Shown: in pieces, positions 1 through 4,914 of the stretch
Numbering within the stretch: the stretch's first letter is position 1
Layout of the letters: each line of letters starts with the position of its first letter
Assembly (NCBI GenBank): GCA_903921605.1
Contig: CAIXQV010001002.1
Span: forward strand, 1-5,731
DNA: 5,731 nucleotides
Reading direction: 5' to 3'
Source: an uncultured Planctomycetaceae bacterium
Lineage (GTDB): Bacteria; Planctomycetota; Planctomycetia; Planctomycetales; Planctomycetaceae
Translations under genes and position numbers: made by a program
Notes under the pieces: model-generated
What the model was told of the DNA's origin: nothing
The model's input: only the letters and a program-made list of their open reading frames with translations
Database searches by the model: none

Positions 1-37
1 AGATGCAATCGAAAAAGCAACCGGCGTACGACTCTGA
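1..37 (+). CDS. C-terminal end of an upstream gene (partial)
   Basis: The second reading frame is open from the window edge and ends DAIEKATGVRL followed by TGA at 35-37. The residues look like an ordinary protein C-terminus, and the stop lies just before a hairpin and the next gene's leader, as expected for a gene end. Too little is present to name the product. The first frame is also open from the edge and runs into the gene at 109, so a longer version of that gene cannot be fully excluded, although its upstream residues are basic and low in information. Confidence 0.35.
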   Translation, partial: DAIEKATGVRL

Positions 38-51
38 GAGTTTCCTGCTAC

Positions 52-71
52 CCCTCCGAGCGATCGGAGGG
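52..71 (+). terminator. Perfect 8-bp hairpin with GCGA (GNRA) tetraloop
   Basis: CCCTCCGA (52-59) pairs without mismatch with TCGGAGGG (64-71) around the loop GCGA, a GNRA tetraloop. It lies between the stop at 35-37 and the start codon at 109. The bases that follow (AGTGTTGGAAC) are not a U-tract, so a classical intrinsic terminator is doubtful. An RNA stabiliser, processing site or weak attenuator in the leader of the following genes is equally possible. The pairing is seen directly; the role is inferred. Confidence 0.45.
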
Positions 72-108
72 AGTGTTGGAACTTTTCACACTCACTAAGG
101 AATCGACC

Positions 109-300
109 ATGGACCCGAAAGAAAACCTCGCAGAGCAAGCCCGACTCTCTGCGGAACTGAATGCGATTTTCGATCGCTACGACGACAACACATCAATCCC
201 GATCCCAGACACGTGCGCTATCATCGCTATCGCTAATCGCTTGGCAGAACTCTCAAACGCATACTGCGAATGGATCCAGAAAGGCGGCTTCCCATCATGA
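109..300 (+). CDS. Small unknown phage-like protein, 63 aa
   Basis: ATG at 109 follows TAAGGAA at 96-102 with good spacing, which is why I prefer it to the GTG at 73, whose only purine tract is locked in the hairpin at 52-71. The product is mildly acidic and predicted mostly helical: residues 1-24 form an amphipathic stretch (ENLAEQARLSAELNAIF), and a second helix follows the proline pair at about 35 (CAIIAIANRLAELSNAYCEW). There is no signal peptide or catalytic motif. Its TGA overlaps the next start as ATGA, so the two genes are probably translationally coupled. I do not recognise the family; it resembles the short helical proteins common in phage early regions. Confidence 0.7.
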   Translation: MDPKENLAEQARLSAELNAIFDRYDDNTSIPIPDTCAIIAIANRLAELSNAYCEWIQKGGFPS

Positions 301-839
301 CAACGACCCGACAACCGACGCTGTCAGACGCGAAGAGATTCGCGCGGGACATGACACCAGTCGTCAACGAACTCCTGATCACTCGGCTGATTGCAGAGCG
401 AGTCAAGAAGCAAATCGACGAGGAATGCGCTCGCATACTCGCCACCGGCGAATTCCGCTACGCGAACAAATGGTACGGATACAACTTCCGCGGAGACAAA
501 CTCCCCGAGGATCGCATTCTCCGGAACGTCGCAGAGTCTTATCTCATGCACGACGAAGACGCGAAACGGTACTACGAGCTGCGTGCAGACTTTATCGAAT
601 CAGCCGGGTGGAAATGTCCTCGCGGTTATTGCCCGGCCAGTATGGCCGAGTCTCGGTGTATCCGATTGGAACAGACAATCCTCGACGCAATGGCCGAGAT
701 GATGCACTGCCCGCGAATGCGCGAAGTGTACGGCGATCATCGCGAACAGGCACTTGAACTGGCAATCGGTTTAGTCGTGAATCTGTCCTCTTACCGTAAA
801 CCGCCAATGGCGACCGAATGGCTCGGCAAATCTCTTTAA
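297..839 (+). CDS. Unknown phage-like protein, 180 aa
   Basis: The start at 297 overlaps the upstream stop by four bases and has AAAGGCGG about ten bases upstream; an ATG at 270 in the same frame has no good ribosome site. The N-terminal 45 residues look helical (VNELLITRLIAERVKKQIDE), followed by an aromatic patch at about 53-65 (RYANKWYGYNFRG) and a charged helix at 73-98. Residues 105-119 carry the distinctive W-K-C-P-R-G-Y-C-P-A-S-M-A-E-S, then another helix. A C-P-rich segment followed by a helix recurs in my memory of uncharacterised phage proteins, but I cannot assign a named family. Two cysteines five residues apart are not enough for a zinc finger, though C121 and C138 could contribute. 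No membrane segment or signal peptide. The next gene follows after 12 bases. Confidence 0.75.
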   Translation: MTTTRQPTLSDAKRFARDMTPVVNELLITRLIAERVKKQIDEECARILATGEFRYANKWYGYNFRGDKLPEDRILRNVAESYLMHDEDAKRYYELRADFIESAGWKCPRGYCPASMAESRCIRLEQTILDAMAEMMHCPRMREVYGDHREQALELAIGLVVNLSSYRKPPMATEWLGKSL

Positions 840-848
840 GGAATCGAC
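837..848 (+). repeat. 12-base leader repeat TAAGGAATCGAC (second copy; first at 96-107)
   Basis: The ribosome-binding regions of the genes at 109 and 852 share the exact 12-mer TAAGGAATCGAC, at 96-107 and 837-848. In both cases AAGGA is the Shine-Dalgarno core. In the second copy the TAA is also the stop codon of the preceding gene. A matching run longer than the Shine-Dalgarno core suggests a duplicated leader or a shared translational control site, though chance similarity of such short sites is possible. Confidence 0.5.
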
Positions 849-851
849 ACG

Positions 852-1049
852 ATGACAATGCCCGAGATAAAACGCATAGCTGACGACTGCGAGAAAACCC
901 ATCGCTGGGCTGAAGTGAAGTCGAAGCGAACGAATTACAGAACGCTCCAGTATCGACTGATCAAAATCGGCCGAGTCTATCTGCGGATGATCACTCCGTC
1001 CGGCGCGGTCTTCACGATCCCACCCGAGGAAGTTGTTCGCGTTTGGTAA
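852..1049 (+). CDS. Small basic unknown protein, 65 aa
   Basis: AAGGAA at 838-843 lies eight bases before the ATG at 852; the ATG two codons later is less well spaced. The N-terminal third is a charged helix (MPEIKRIADDCEKTHRWAEV). The remainder looks like a small beta barrel or sheet: TLQYRLIKIGRVYLRMIT, then PSGAVFTIPPEEVVRVW, with strands separated by short turns and ending in a valine-rich strand. The net positive charge would allow nucleic acid binding, but no named motif is visible. It sits between the unknown 180-residue protein and the zinc-ribbon protein, with 12- and 28-base gaps, so one transcript is likely. The family is not recognised. Confidence 0.7.
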   Translation: MTMPEIKRIADDCEKTHRWAEVKSKRTNYRTLQYRLIKIGRVYLRMITPSGAVFTIPPEEVVRVW

Positions 1050-1077
1050 TCACCCACACTTGAAAGGAACAGAGACA

Positions 1078-1476
1078 ATGAAGATAGAGCCCAACAAGGT
1101 TTACACCTGTCCTGAATGCGATTCAGAGCATATCTGCGTCATGATGGCTTGCAGCGTCAACCCGAATACCAATGACGTCGATGTGGATTATGAAGAGGAC
1201 GTCAGCAAGTCTAAAACGTGGTCTTGCGACGATTGCGGAAACGAAGGATTTATCCCAGACGTGGCATCCATCGACGATGACGAAGACAACGAGACACTGA
1301 CCTGCGATCTCTGCGGGAAAGTCGAGGACGAACACGACGCTATTGCGCGTGGCTGGATTCCTGATTACCTTGACGGCGAAGAACACAAGCTGGATCCAGT
1401 CTGCGTGGAATGCTGCGCGGCCAGGATCACGACGAACGATGACGGCGATTCCATTCTGATCAAGACAGCACACTAA
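1078..1476 (+). CDS. Acidic double zinc-ribbon protein, 132 aa
   Basis: ATG at 1078 is preceded by AAAGGA at 1063-1068; the in-frame ATG at 1033 lies inside the previous gene and has no ribosome site. Cysteine pairs occur at residues 11/14 (CPEC), 50/53 (CDDC), 76/79 (CDLC) and 109/112 (CVEC), giving two four-cysteine zinc-ribbon sets: 11/14 with 50/53, and 76/79 with 109/112. The second includes C-D-L-C-G, then GWIPDY about 12 residues later, then P-V-C-V-E-C-C, a layout I associate with small uncharacterised zinc-ribbon proteins. The linkers are very rich in Asp and Glu (DVDVDYEEDV; SIDDDEDNE). Zinc binding is inferred from the pairs. A protein- or nucleic-acid-contacting adaptor is plausible, but no enzyme motif is present. 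It lies in the same run as its neighbours. Confidence 0.8.
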   Translation: MKIEPNKVYTCPECDSEHICVMMACSVNPNTNDVDVDYEEDVSKSKTWSCDDCGNEGFIPDVASIDDDEDNETLTCDLCGKVEDEHDAIARGWIPDYLDGEEHKLDPVCVECCAARITTNDDGDSILIKTAH

Positions 1477-1483
1477 CAGAAAG

Positions 1484-2203
1484 ATGATGACCGTGAAGAA
1501 CATTCCCTGGACAATTGAGGAGCGACACTCCTGCAGAGCAATCGTTGACTCTGCGAATCAGGATATTGGCTACGTCGACAAAGCCCCATCGTTCTTCGAT
1601 GGGAAACCGTGCGGCAGTGTGACCTCACAGAACTACACGGCCGAGGAACTCACGGACCGAATCAGGCTGATGGCCGCTGCTCCCAAGCTGGTGGCAGCGT
1701 TGCAGGAGATTAGCTCAAACGCAGCTGAATCCGTCGAATGGATTCGCCGAGTCTGTGACCGTGCGTTGAAAGAGGCACTTCCGCAATACAAGATCGGCGA
1801 TTATGTCCGCAGCATTGAATGCGGGTGGAAGGGTCAAGTCATCAAGATCGAATGGCAGAACGGCGATGAGATGCTTCGATGCCAGTATCGACACCCAGAC
1901 GGATCGCTGGCCGAGGATGACACCCGATGGTTTGCCCCGGCCGACGTCAGATTAGTGTCCGATGATCCATTCATCGCGATGCGAGGCATCCGTGTTGTGT
2001 TCGCAGATCCGAAGTACAACTTTGAAACCGACATCAACGGGACTCGTGAGGATATTTGCCGGTACTACAACAGATCCCTGATGGTTGGCTCCGGCGATAC
2101 CGATGAGAGATTCGCCAGGCCGATCGCAATCGAGTTCCTTCACGACGATCCGGACAAAACGATCCGCGTTGAATACACGGGAGACAGCAATGCCCGACGA
2201 TAA
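1484..2203 (+). CDS. Composite phage protein: AAP-type helical motif plus SH3/KOW-like segment, 239 aa
   Basis: Two consecutive ATGs (1484, 1487) follow a weak purine tract (ACAGAAAG), and the gene starts seven bases after the previous stop, so coupling is likely. Residues 57-76 contain DRIRLMAAAPKLVAALQEI, the 'R-L-x-A-A-A-P-x-L-x-x-A-L' motif that recurs in small phage early proteins, followed by a helix ending CDRALKEA (91-98) as in those proteins. Residues 102-158 look like a small barrel of SH3/KOW type: YKIGDYVRS, GWKGQVIKIEW, MLRCQYRHPDG, then RWFAPADVRLV. The last 80 residues form a further unrecognised section. The parts suggest a fusion of separate phage modules. Function is unknown. 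The stop overlaps the next start by 14 bases. Confidence 0.75.
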   Translation: MMTVKNIPWTIEERHSCRAIVDSANQDIGYVDKAPSFFDGKPCGSVTSQNYTAEELTDRIRLMAAAPKLVAALQEISSNAAESVEWIRRVCDRALKEALPQYKIGDYVRSIECGWKGQVIKIEWQNGDEMLRCQYRHPDGSLAEDDTRWFAPADVRLVSDDPFIAMRGIRVVFADPKYNFETDINGTREDICRYYNRSLMVGSGDTDERFARPIAIEFLHDDPDKTIRVEYTGDSNARR

Positions 2204-3026
2204 TCCTGATGAATGGGTAACGCAGGATCGCGACTTTGCCCGATTCGGAATCGATCAGAAACGATGGATTACGAACGGCGAGGCTGACGAATGGAAACCC
2301 GCGATTGCACTTCGCGACGTTGAATACCCATACCACGGAATGCAGGTGTTTGACGATCCGTTTACCAGAACTCTGGAGCTTCGATGCCTCCGAAGGAATC
2401 TTCCGACGGCCGATATGAACCCTGCTGGACGGCATTGCGAACACATGGAGCGCAAGCGTACGGCGAAACACGAAGCCGCCGCCGATACCAGTAACCCAAT
2501 TATTCCCATGATTAAAGAACCAGTTATTCAAACCATCTTAGAACCAGTAAGGAGTCCAATCGTGAAGACGCATGTTTCATTCGTCAAACTGGGTCAATAC
2601 ATGACGGATGGTTGGGGCTATGAAGACTGCCCAGACATCCCGAAAAAACTCCAAGCGTCAAATGATGCCCAAGAGGCCAAGTATTTACTGTCCGCTGCTG
2701 TCGACATGATGAACAAGATGCACGCGGAATTGGTTCGGACGAGGAAACTGGTCGAGACACATATTACTGAGAAACGCATTCCACGAGATTCTGAATCAGA
2801 ACACCCTGTTGCTGATGGGATGCTCAGATCACTTACGACTGTGATGTGTGACCGGCCTATTAGAGCTTTGGACACTTCCGGCCTTTCTATTCGCGCTCGC
2901 AAAGCCCTGTATCGTGGTCACTTCACGATGACATCAGAATTGACGCAAGACGTTCTTTTGGAACAACGAAATTGCGGCCAGACGACCGTCAATGAAATAC
3001 TGGACTGGGTTGCTAAGTCCGAGTGA
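2190..3026 (+). CDS. Protein with C-terminal RNA polymerase alpha-CTD-like domain, 278 aa
   Basis: ATG at 2190 overlaps the previous gene by 14 bases, with GGGAG at 2179-2183 as a fair ribosome site. Residues 1-105 are an unrecognised charged section, and 106-124 are a Pro/Ile-rich linker. Residues 155-200 look helical, possibly coiled (AAVDMMNKMHAELVRTRKLV). Residues 223-276 resemble the alpha-CTD helix-hairpin-helix fold: P-I-R-A-L-D, then LSIRARKALYRGH, and finally RNCGQTTVNEILDWVA, corresponding to the E. coli regions LTVRSANCL and NLGKKSLTEI. By this eye alignment R235 matches the DNA-contacting R265, and N261 and G263 match N294 and G296, whereas N268 and K298 are replaced. DNA or sigma/activator contact is inferred. 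An internal AAGGAG plus GTG at 2562 could start a separate 154-residue product. A generic helix-hairpin-helix protein is the main alternative. Confidence 0.65.
   Translation: MPDDNPDEWVTQDRDFARFGIDQKRWITNGEADEWKPAIALRDVEYPYHGMQVFDDPFTRTLELRCLRRNLPTADMNPAGRHCEHMERKRTAKHEAAADTSNPIIPMIKEPVIQTILEPVRSPIVKTHVSFVKLGQYMTDGWGYEDCPDIPKKLQASNDAQEAKYLLSAAVDMMNKMHAELVRTRKLVETHITEKRIPRDSESEHPVADGMLRSLTTVMCDRPIRALDTSGLSIRARKALYRGHFTMTSELTQDVLLEQRNCGQTTVNEILDWVAKSE
2549..2564 (+). promoter_or_regulatory. Strong internal ribosome binding site and in-frame GTG start
   Basis: AAGGAG (2549-2554) stands seven bases before a GTG at 2562, better than the site at the annotated start of this gene. The GTG is in the same frame and would give a 154-residue protein (VKTHVSFVKLGQ...) holding the helical and alpha-CTD-like parts only. 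The preceding 50 bases are AT-rich and include two copies of AGAACCAGT (2517-2525, 2540-2548). Either two products come from one frame, or the domain was joined to an upstream gene that lost its stop. Confidence 0.5.
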
Positions 3027-3034
3027 TCACAAGT

Positions 3035-3056
3035 CTGGCCTCGTGCGCGTGGCCAG
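3035..3056 (+). terminator. Intergenic hairpin CTGGCC/GGCCAG
   Basis: CTGGCC (3035-3040) pairs perfectly with GGCCAG (3051-3056) around a ten-base loop, nine bases after the stop at 3024-3026. The next bases are TGTTGTTACC, which is only a weak U-tract, so this may be a poor intrinsic terminator or an RNA-end stabiliser between the two gene runs. Confidence 0.3.
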
Positions 3057-3093
3057 TGTTGTTACCACTTCACACTTTTCAGGAGAGTTTCAC

Positions 3094-3561
3094 ATGACAC
3101 GACGATTCCGACACCAGATGCGACAAGAGCGTACGACACAGGAACAGCCACCGAAACCACGACAACCGACGAGACCATTCCCACCGAACATGCTGGAGAT
3201 TTCCTTTCAGCAGTTTGCGTCGCGAGCATTCCCGTCCTGCGCTCCCGGATCTCCCCAATACCGTTGCCTGGAACATGCGTGGCACTTCGGCGTTCTGTTT
3301 TACAGCGAAGTCGTCAAAGCCGCCGCTGATATGTCGAGCGGTTCGGCAATCCAGATGCTCGGATCGATTGAGACACAATTAACCGCGTACGTCACAGGTG
3401 TATCGAAACAGCACGAACAGGACCGCCATGCACAACAAGCCGCTGACAGTGGAAATGATTCTGGAACGAATAGCCCAGCGACTGATAACCCTGGGGAACA
3501 AGACGCGGGGAACAAAGAGCAGTCCCGAGGACAAGACGCGAGCGGCACACGGGATGCGTGA
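3094..3561 (+). CDS. Unknown phage protein with conserved-looking core and overlapped low-complexity tail, 155 aa
   Basis: AGGAGAG at 3081-3087 sets the start at 3094; the in-frame ATG at 2992 lies inside the previous gene. The first 30 residues are basic and Gln/Pro-rich. The core, residues 31-105, has F-Q-Q-F-A-S-R-A-F-P, then S-P-Q-Y-R-C-L-E-H-A-W-H-F-G-V-L, like the 'F-P...Q......A.F.G.' pattern in small unknown phage proteins, followed by a helix (SEVVKAAADM). From about residue 112 the sequence becomes low-complexity (Gly, Asn, Ser, Asp, Gln), exactly where another gene begins in a different frame at 3428, so the tail may be an accidental extension carrying little function. The product is probably cytoplasmic; function is unknown. 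Confidence 0.7.
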   Translation: MTRRFRHQMRQERTTQEQPPKPRQPTRPFPPNMLEISFQQFASRAFPSCAPGSPQYRCLEHAWHFGVLFYSEVVKAAADMSSGSAIQMLGSIETQLTAYVTGVSKQHEQDRHAQQAADSGNDSGTNSPATDNPGEQDAGNKEQSRGQDASGTRDA

Positions 3562-3601
3562 ACTTGCGAAGCTGCGTGATTGGATTAACGACAACCGATA
3601 G
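3428..3601 (+). CDS. Small helical protein overlapping its upstream neighbour, 57 aa
   Basis: The ATG at 3428 has AGGA at 3419-3422 and lies 134 bases inside the preceding gene, in the next frame. The product starts MHNKPLTVEMILERIAQRL and is basic and mostly helical, with a loop GNKTRGTKSSPEDK between two helices; the second ends AHGMRELAKLRDWINDNR. The regular hydrophobic spacing (V, I, L, I, L, I, L) is better protein-like sequence than the low-complexity residues read in the overlapping frame, which favours this being a real gene. Its TAG overlaps the AGGAGA ribosome site of the next gene, so coupling is expected. No family is recognised; a small helical regulator is possible but not shown. 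Confidence 0.6.
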   Translation: MHNKPLTVEMILERIAQRLITLGNKTRGTKSSPEDKTRAAHGMRELAKLRDWINDNR

Positions 3602-3611
3602 GAGATCACTC

Positions 3612-3866
3612 ATGCGATGGATCGCGATTCTGATTATCACGGCCGGATGTTCCGGTTGTGGCTGGTACTGCAATTTGGACTGGATGCACGATTATGAAAA
3701 CACCCGAACAGAGCGTTATCGAACTGATCAAGGAATTGAGAGCGAAGGGCGTGAAGTACAACCAGCTGATGGCCGAACGAGACCGATCGGAGGACGAAGA
3801 ACAGGACGCGGACGACGATACAGTTTACGTCCATCGTTCAACACAATCGATAGACAAGGCGATTGA
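3612..3866 (+). CDS. Predicted small lipoprotein, up to 84 aa, overlapping next gene
   Basis: AGGAGA at 3600-3605 lies six bases before the ATG at 3612. The product begins MRWIAILIITAGCSGCGWYC: one basic residue, a short hydrophobic run and the lipobox-like I-T-A-G-C, predicting lipidation at Cys13 and export to the envelope. From about residue 28 the frame runs through another gene (start 3694) and becomes Arg/Gly-rich (GGRRTGRGRRYS), typical of an out-of-frame reading. A small lipoprotein that overlaps another gene recalls Rz1-type phage spanins, but the neighbour has no membrane anchor and no Rz-like features, so I do not call it a spanin. A membrane-embedded host-interaction peptide is equally possible. 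Confidence 0.5.
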   Translation: MRWIAILIITAGCSGCGWYCNLDWMHDYENTRTERYRTDQGIESEGREVQPADGRTRPIGGRRTGRGRRYSLRPSFNTIDRQGD

Positions 3867-4221
3867 CGAACTTCTGGAAGATACGATGACGATCACCCGT
3901 AAATTGGTTCGTGCAAAAGACACTGACAACGATGAACCCGCCAATGACGGATACACAGTTATCGGTTACTACGACGACACCGGGTTGAGATACGTCGGAC
4001 ATCACTCGGAGTGCGAATCAGCAGCAGCTGCAATTCAGCGCGTCGCGGACGTTTACCCGGACGAAAATATCTGCATCGTTTCCGTGCTGGCCGGAGAACA
4101 CAAAGACCTGCAGGACGGCGATTACGTCGAAGACACTGACGATTGGAGGAACAATGCCAAGGCGACGACACAACCTGATCGGACAGACGTTCGGGCGGCT
4201 AACAGTGACAGCGTTTCATAA
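3694..4221 (+). CDS. Acidic unknown protein with a C-terminal alpha/beta-like domain, 175 aa
   Basis: I choose the ATG at 3694 (MKTPEQSVIELIKEL); its ribosome site is weak (TGGA), so it may depend on ribosomes translating the overlapping lipoprotein frame. The GTG at 3658 has nothing better. Residues 1-30 form a helix, 31-43 are acidic (SEDEEQDADDD), 50-75 are a second helix, and 87-135 look like a small alpha/beta unit: GYTVIGYYDDTGLRYVG, helix ESAAAAIQRVADVY, strand NICIVSVLAG. The final 24 residues are coded within the next gene and resemble an unconstrained tail. The domain is similar in feel to short uncharacterised phage proteins, but no family or function is recognised. It overlaps its upstream and downstream neighbours by 173 and 68 bases. 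Confidence 0.7.
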   Translation: MKTPEQSVIELIKELRAKGVKYNQLMAERDRSEDEEQDADDDTVYVHRSTQSIDKAIDELLEDTMTITRKLVRAKDTDNDEPANDGYTVIGYYDDTGLRYVGHHSECESAAAAIQRVADVYPDENICIVSVLAGEHKDLQDGDYVEDTDDWRNNAKATTQPDRTDVRAANSDSVS

Positions 4222-4579
4222 GTCGATTCGATCCGGGACCGTGAAACGCATTATGTGGCTGTGCGATTGCAGCTGCGGCGCAAAGAACATCCCGATCAGG
4301 GGTGATGGATTGCGATACAAAACCACGAAATCATGCGGCTGTATCGGCCGAGAACGTGCCACCCGCAAGTCGGCGATGCTGACAATCGGTAACACAACCA
4401 AACGTGCCACCGAATGGGCACGCGCGTACGGAATCGGGACCGGCCATATTTATGACAGACTCAAGGCTGGGATGCCCGTGGAGCAAGCTATCACGACACC
4501 AGTCGGACGGCGCGGCGTCCGAATCCGAAAGCACAACTCTAACACGAAAGGACAACCGAATGACGAAACCAGCAGCTAA
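4154..4579 (+). CDS. Phage cysteine-motif (probable zinc-binding) protein with helical DNA-binding-like tail, 141 aa
   Basis: GGAGGA at 4145-4150 fixes the ATG at 4154. Residues 8-63 follow a pattern widespread in phage proteins: LIGQTFGRLTV, then W35-x-C37-x-C39-x-C41-G, a spacer with a D-G-L-R motif, and K-S-C61-G-C63. The cysteines probably bind one metal ion. Residues 84-117 (ATEWARAYGIGTGHIYDRL, then GMPVEQAITTP) resemble the helix-turn-helix repeats next to HNH/GIY-YIG homing nucleases, where 'W.....GI....I..RL..G....A...P' is typical. No nuclease catalytic motif is visible, so this may be a regulatory or nuclease-remnant protein. DNA binding is inferred. The last 20 bases overlap the next gene. 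Confidence 0.75.
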   Translation: MPRRRHNLIGQTFGRLTVTAFHKSIRSGTVKRIMWLCDCSCGAKNIPIRGDGLRYKTTKSCGCIGRERATRKSAMLTIGNTTKRATEWARAYGIGTGHIYDRLKAGMPVEQAITTPVGRRGVRIRKHNSNTKGQPNDETSS

Positions 4580-4775
4580 GGTCTTTTACACGTCCAGGCA
4601 GGCCGCAGAGATTCTGAAATTGGATCCGTCGCGAATCCTGCAGCTATGCCGATCGAAGCGACTCGGATACTCAACCGAGAAACACGGCAAGGCGTGGGTA
4701 ATCACGGACGTCGAGATCGCAGAATTCCAGCGAATCGGCGCGCTGGCAGCTGGTCGGCCGAAAAACGCTGACTAA
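4560..4775 (+). CDS. Excisionase/MerR-like helix-turn-helix protein, 71 aa
   Basis: AAAGGA at 4547-4552 stands before the ATG at 4560, which overlaps the upstream gene by 20 bases. Residues 8-31 (VFYTSRQAAEILKLDPSRI) are the typical 'T-x-x-x-A-A-x-x-L-x-x-x-x-x-x-I' helix-turn-helix, followed by LCRSKRLGYSTEKHGKAWVI as recognition helix end and wing, then DVEIAEFQRIG. This is the small winged-helix fold of excisionase and MerR-N-terminal DNA-binding proteins. In a mobile element it would act as an excision factor or transcription regulator; no integrase is in view to decide. Length is normal for the family. An intrinsic terminator overlaps its stop codon, marking it as the last gene of its transcript. 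Confidence 0.85.
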   Translation: MTKPAAKVFYTSRQAAEILKLDPSRILQLCRSKRLGYSTEKHGKAWVITDVEIAEFQRIGALAAGRPKNAD

Positions 4776-4781
4776 TTTTTT
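4751..4781 (+). terminator. Intrinsic terminator overlapping the stop of the helix-turn-helix gene
   Basis: GTCGGC (4753-4758) pairs with GCTGAC (4767-4772), five canonical pairs and one G-U, extendable by T4751-A4774 and G4752-T4773, around an A-rich loop. Six T residues follow at 4776-4781. This is the best terminator-like structure in the window and suggests that csrA and the recombination gene are transcribed from their own promoter. Confidence 0.5.
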
Positions 4782-4817
4782 CTGGGAGGTATTACCGTAA
4801 ATGTGGCCCTCCTGTTA

Positions 4818-4846
4818 TTGACACTACAGAAACCGACGGCAAAGAT
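4818..4846 (+). promoter_or_regulatory. Possible sigma70-type promoter
   Basis: A perfect TTGACA -35 box (4818-4823) is followed after 17 bases by AAAGAT (4841-4846), a poor -10 box matching TATAAT at three positions. Its place just after the terminator and before the csrA leader is where a promoter is needed, but the weak -10 makes this tentative. The region also overlaps an inverted repeat, ACAGAA (4826-4831) and TTCTGT (4855-4860), that could be an operator or an RNA hairpin. Confidence 0.2.
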
Positions 4847-4867
4847 GCCCGGCCTTCTGTCTTGTTT

Positions 4868-4914
4868 AACCCCGCCGTTGGCGGGTTCTTGATACCCCGT
4901 CGACTGGCGGGGGT
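4868..4914 (+). repeat. Tandem pair of similar GC-rich hairpins in the csrA leader
   Basis: The first hairpin (4868-4887) pairs AACCC and GCC with GGC and GGGTT, with one bulged C and a GTT loop. The second (4895-4912) pairs CCCCGTC with GGCGGGG, one G-U, around GACT. The arms are near copies of each other (ACCCCG, then GGCGGG), so the pair looks duplicated. They could be attenuators or tandem weak terminators; only a TTT run follows the second. Confidence 0.45.

Noticed and set aside
3..98. 31-residue open frame starting at the ATG at position 3
   Set aside because: It has no visible ribosome site, runs through the hairpin, and the second frame gives a more natural gene end.
161..757. 198-residue open frame on the + strand
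   Set aside because: Arg/Ser-rich shadow of the 297-839 gene, with no ribosome site and no protein-like pattern; the other frame has well-placed starts and stops.
2034..2531. 165-residue open frame on the - strand
   Set aside because: It is antisense to two + strand genes, lacks a good ribosome site, and is explained by codon bias of the + strand genes. No other - strand gene is supported.
3612..4221. Rz/Rz1 spanin pair
   Set aside because: The overlap of a lipoprotein with another gene fits superficially, but the partner lacks an N-terminal membrane anchor and no holin or endolysin is nearby.
4784..4821. Six-codon leader peptide MWPSCY with a GGGAGG site ten bases upstream
   Set aside because: The spacing is long, the peptide has no run of one amino acid that would suggest attenuation, and the candidate TTGACA box overlaps its end, so it may not even be transcribed with csrA.
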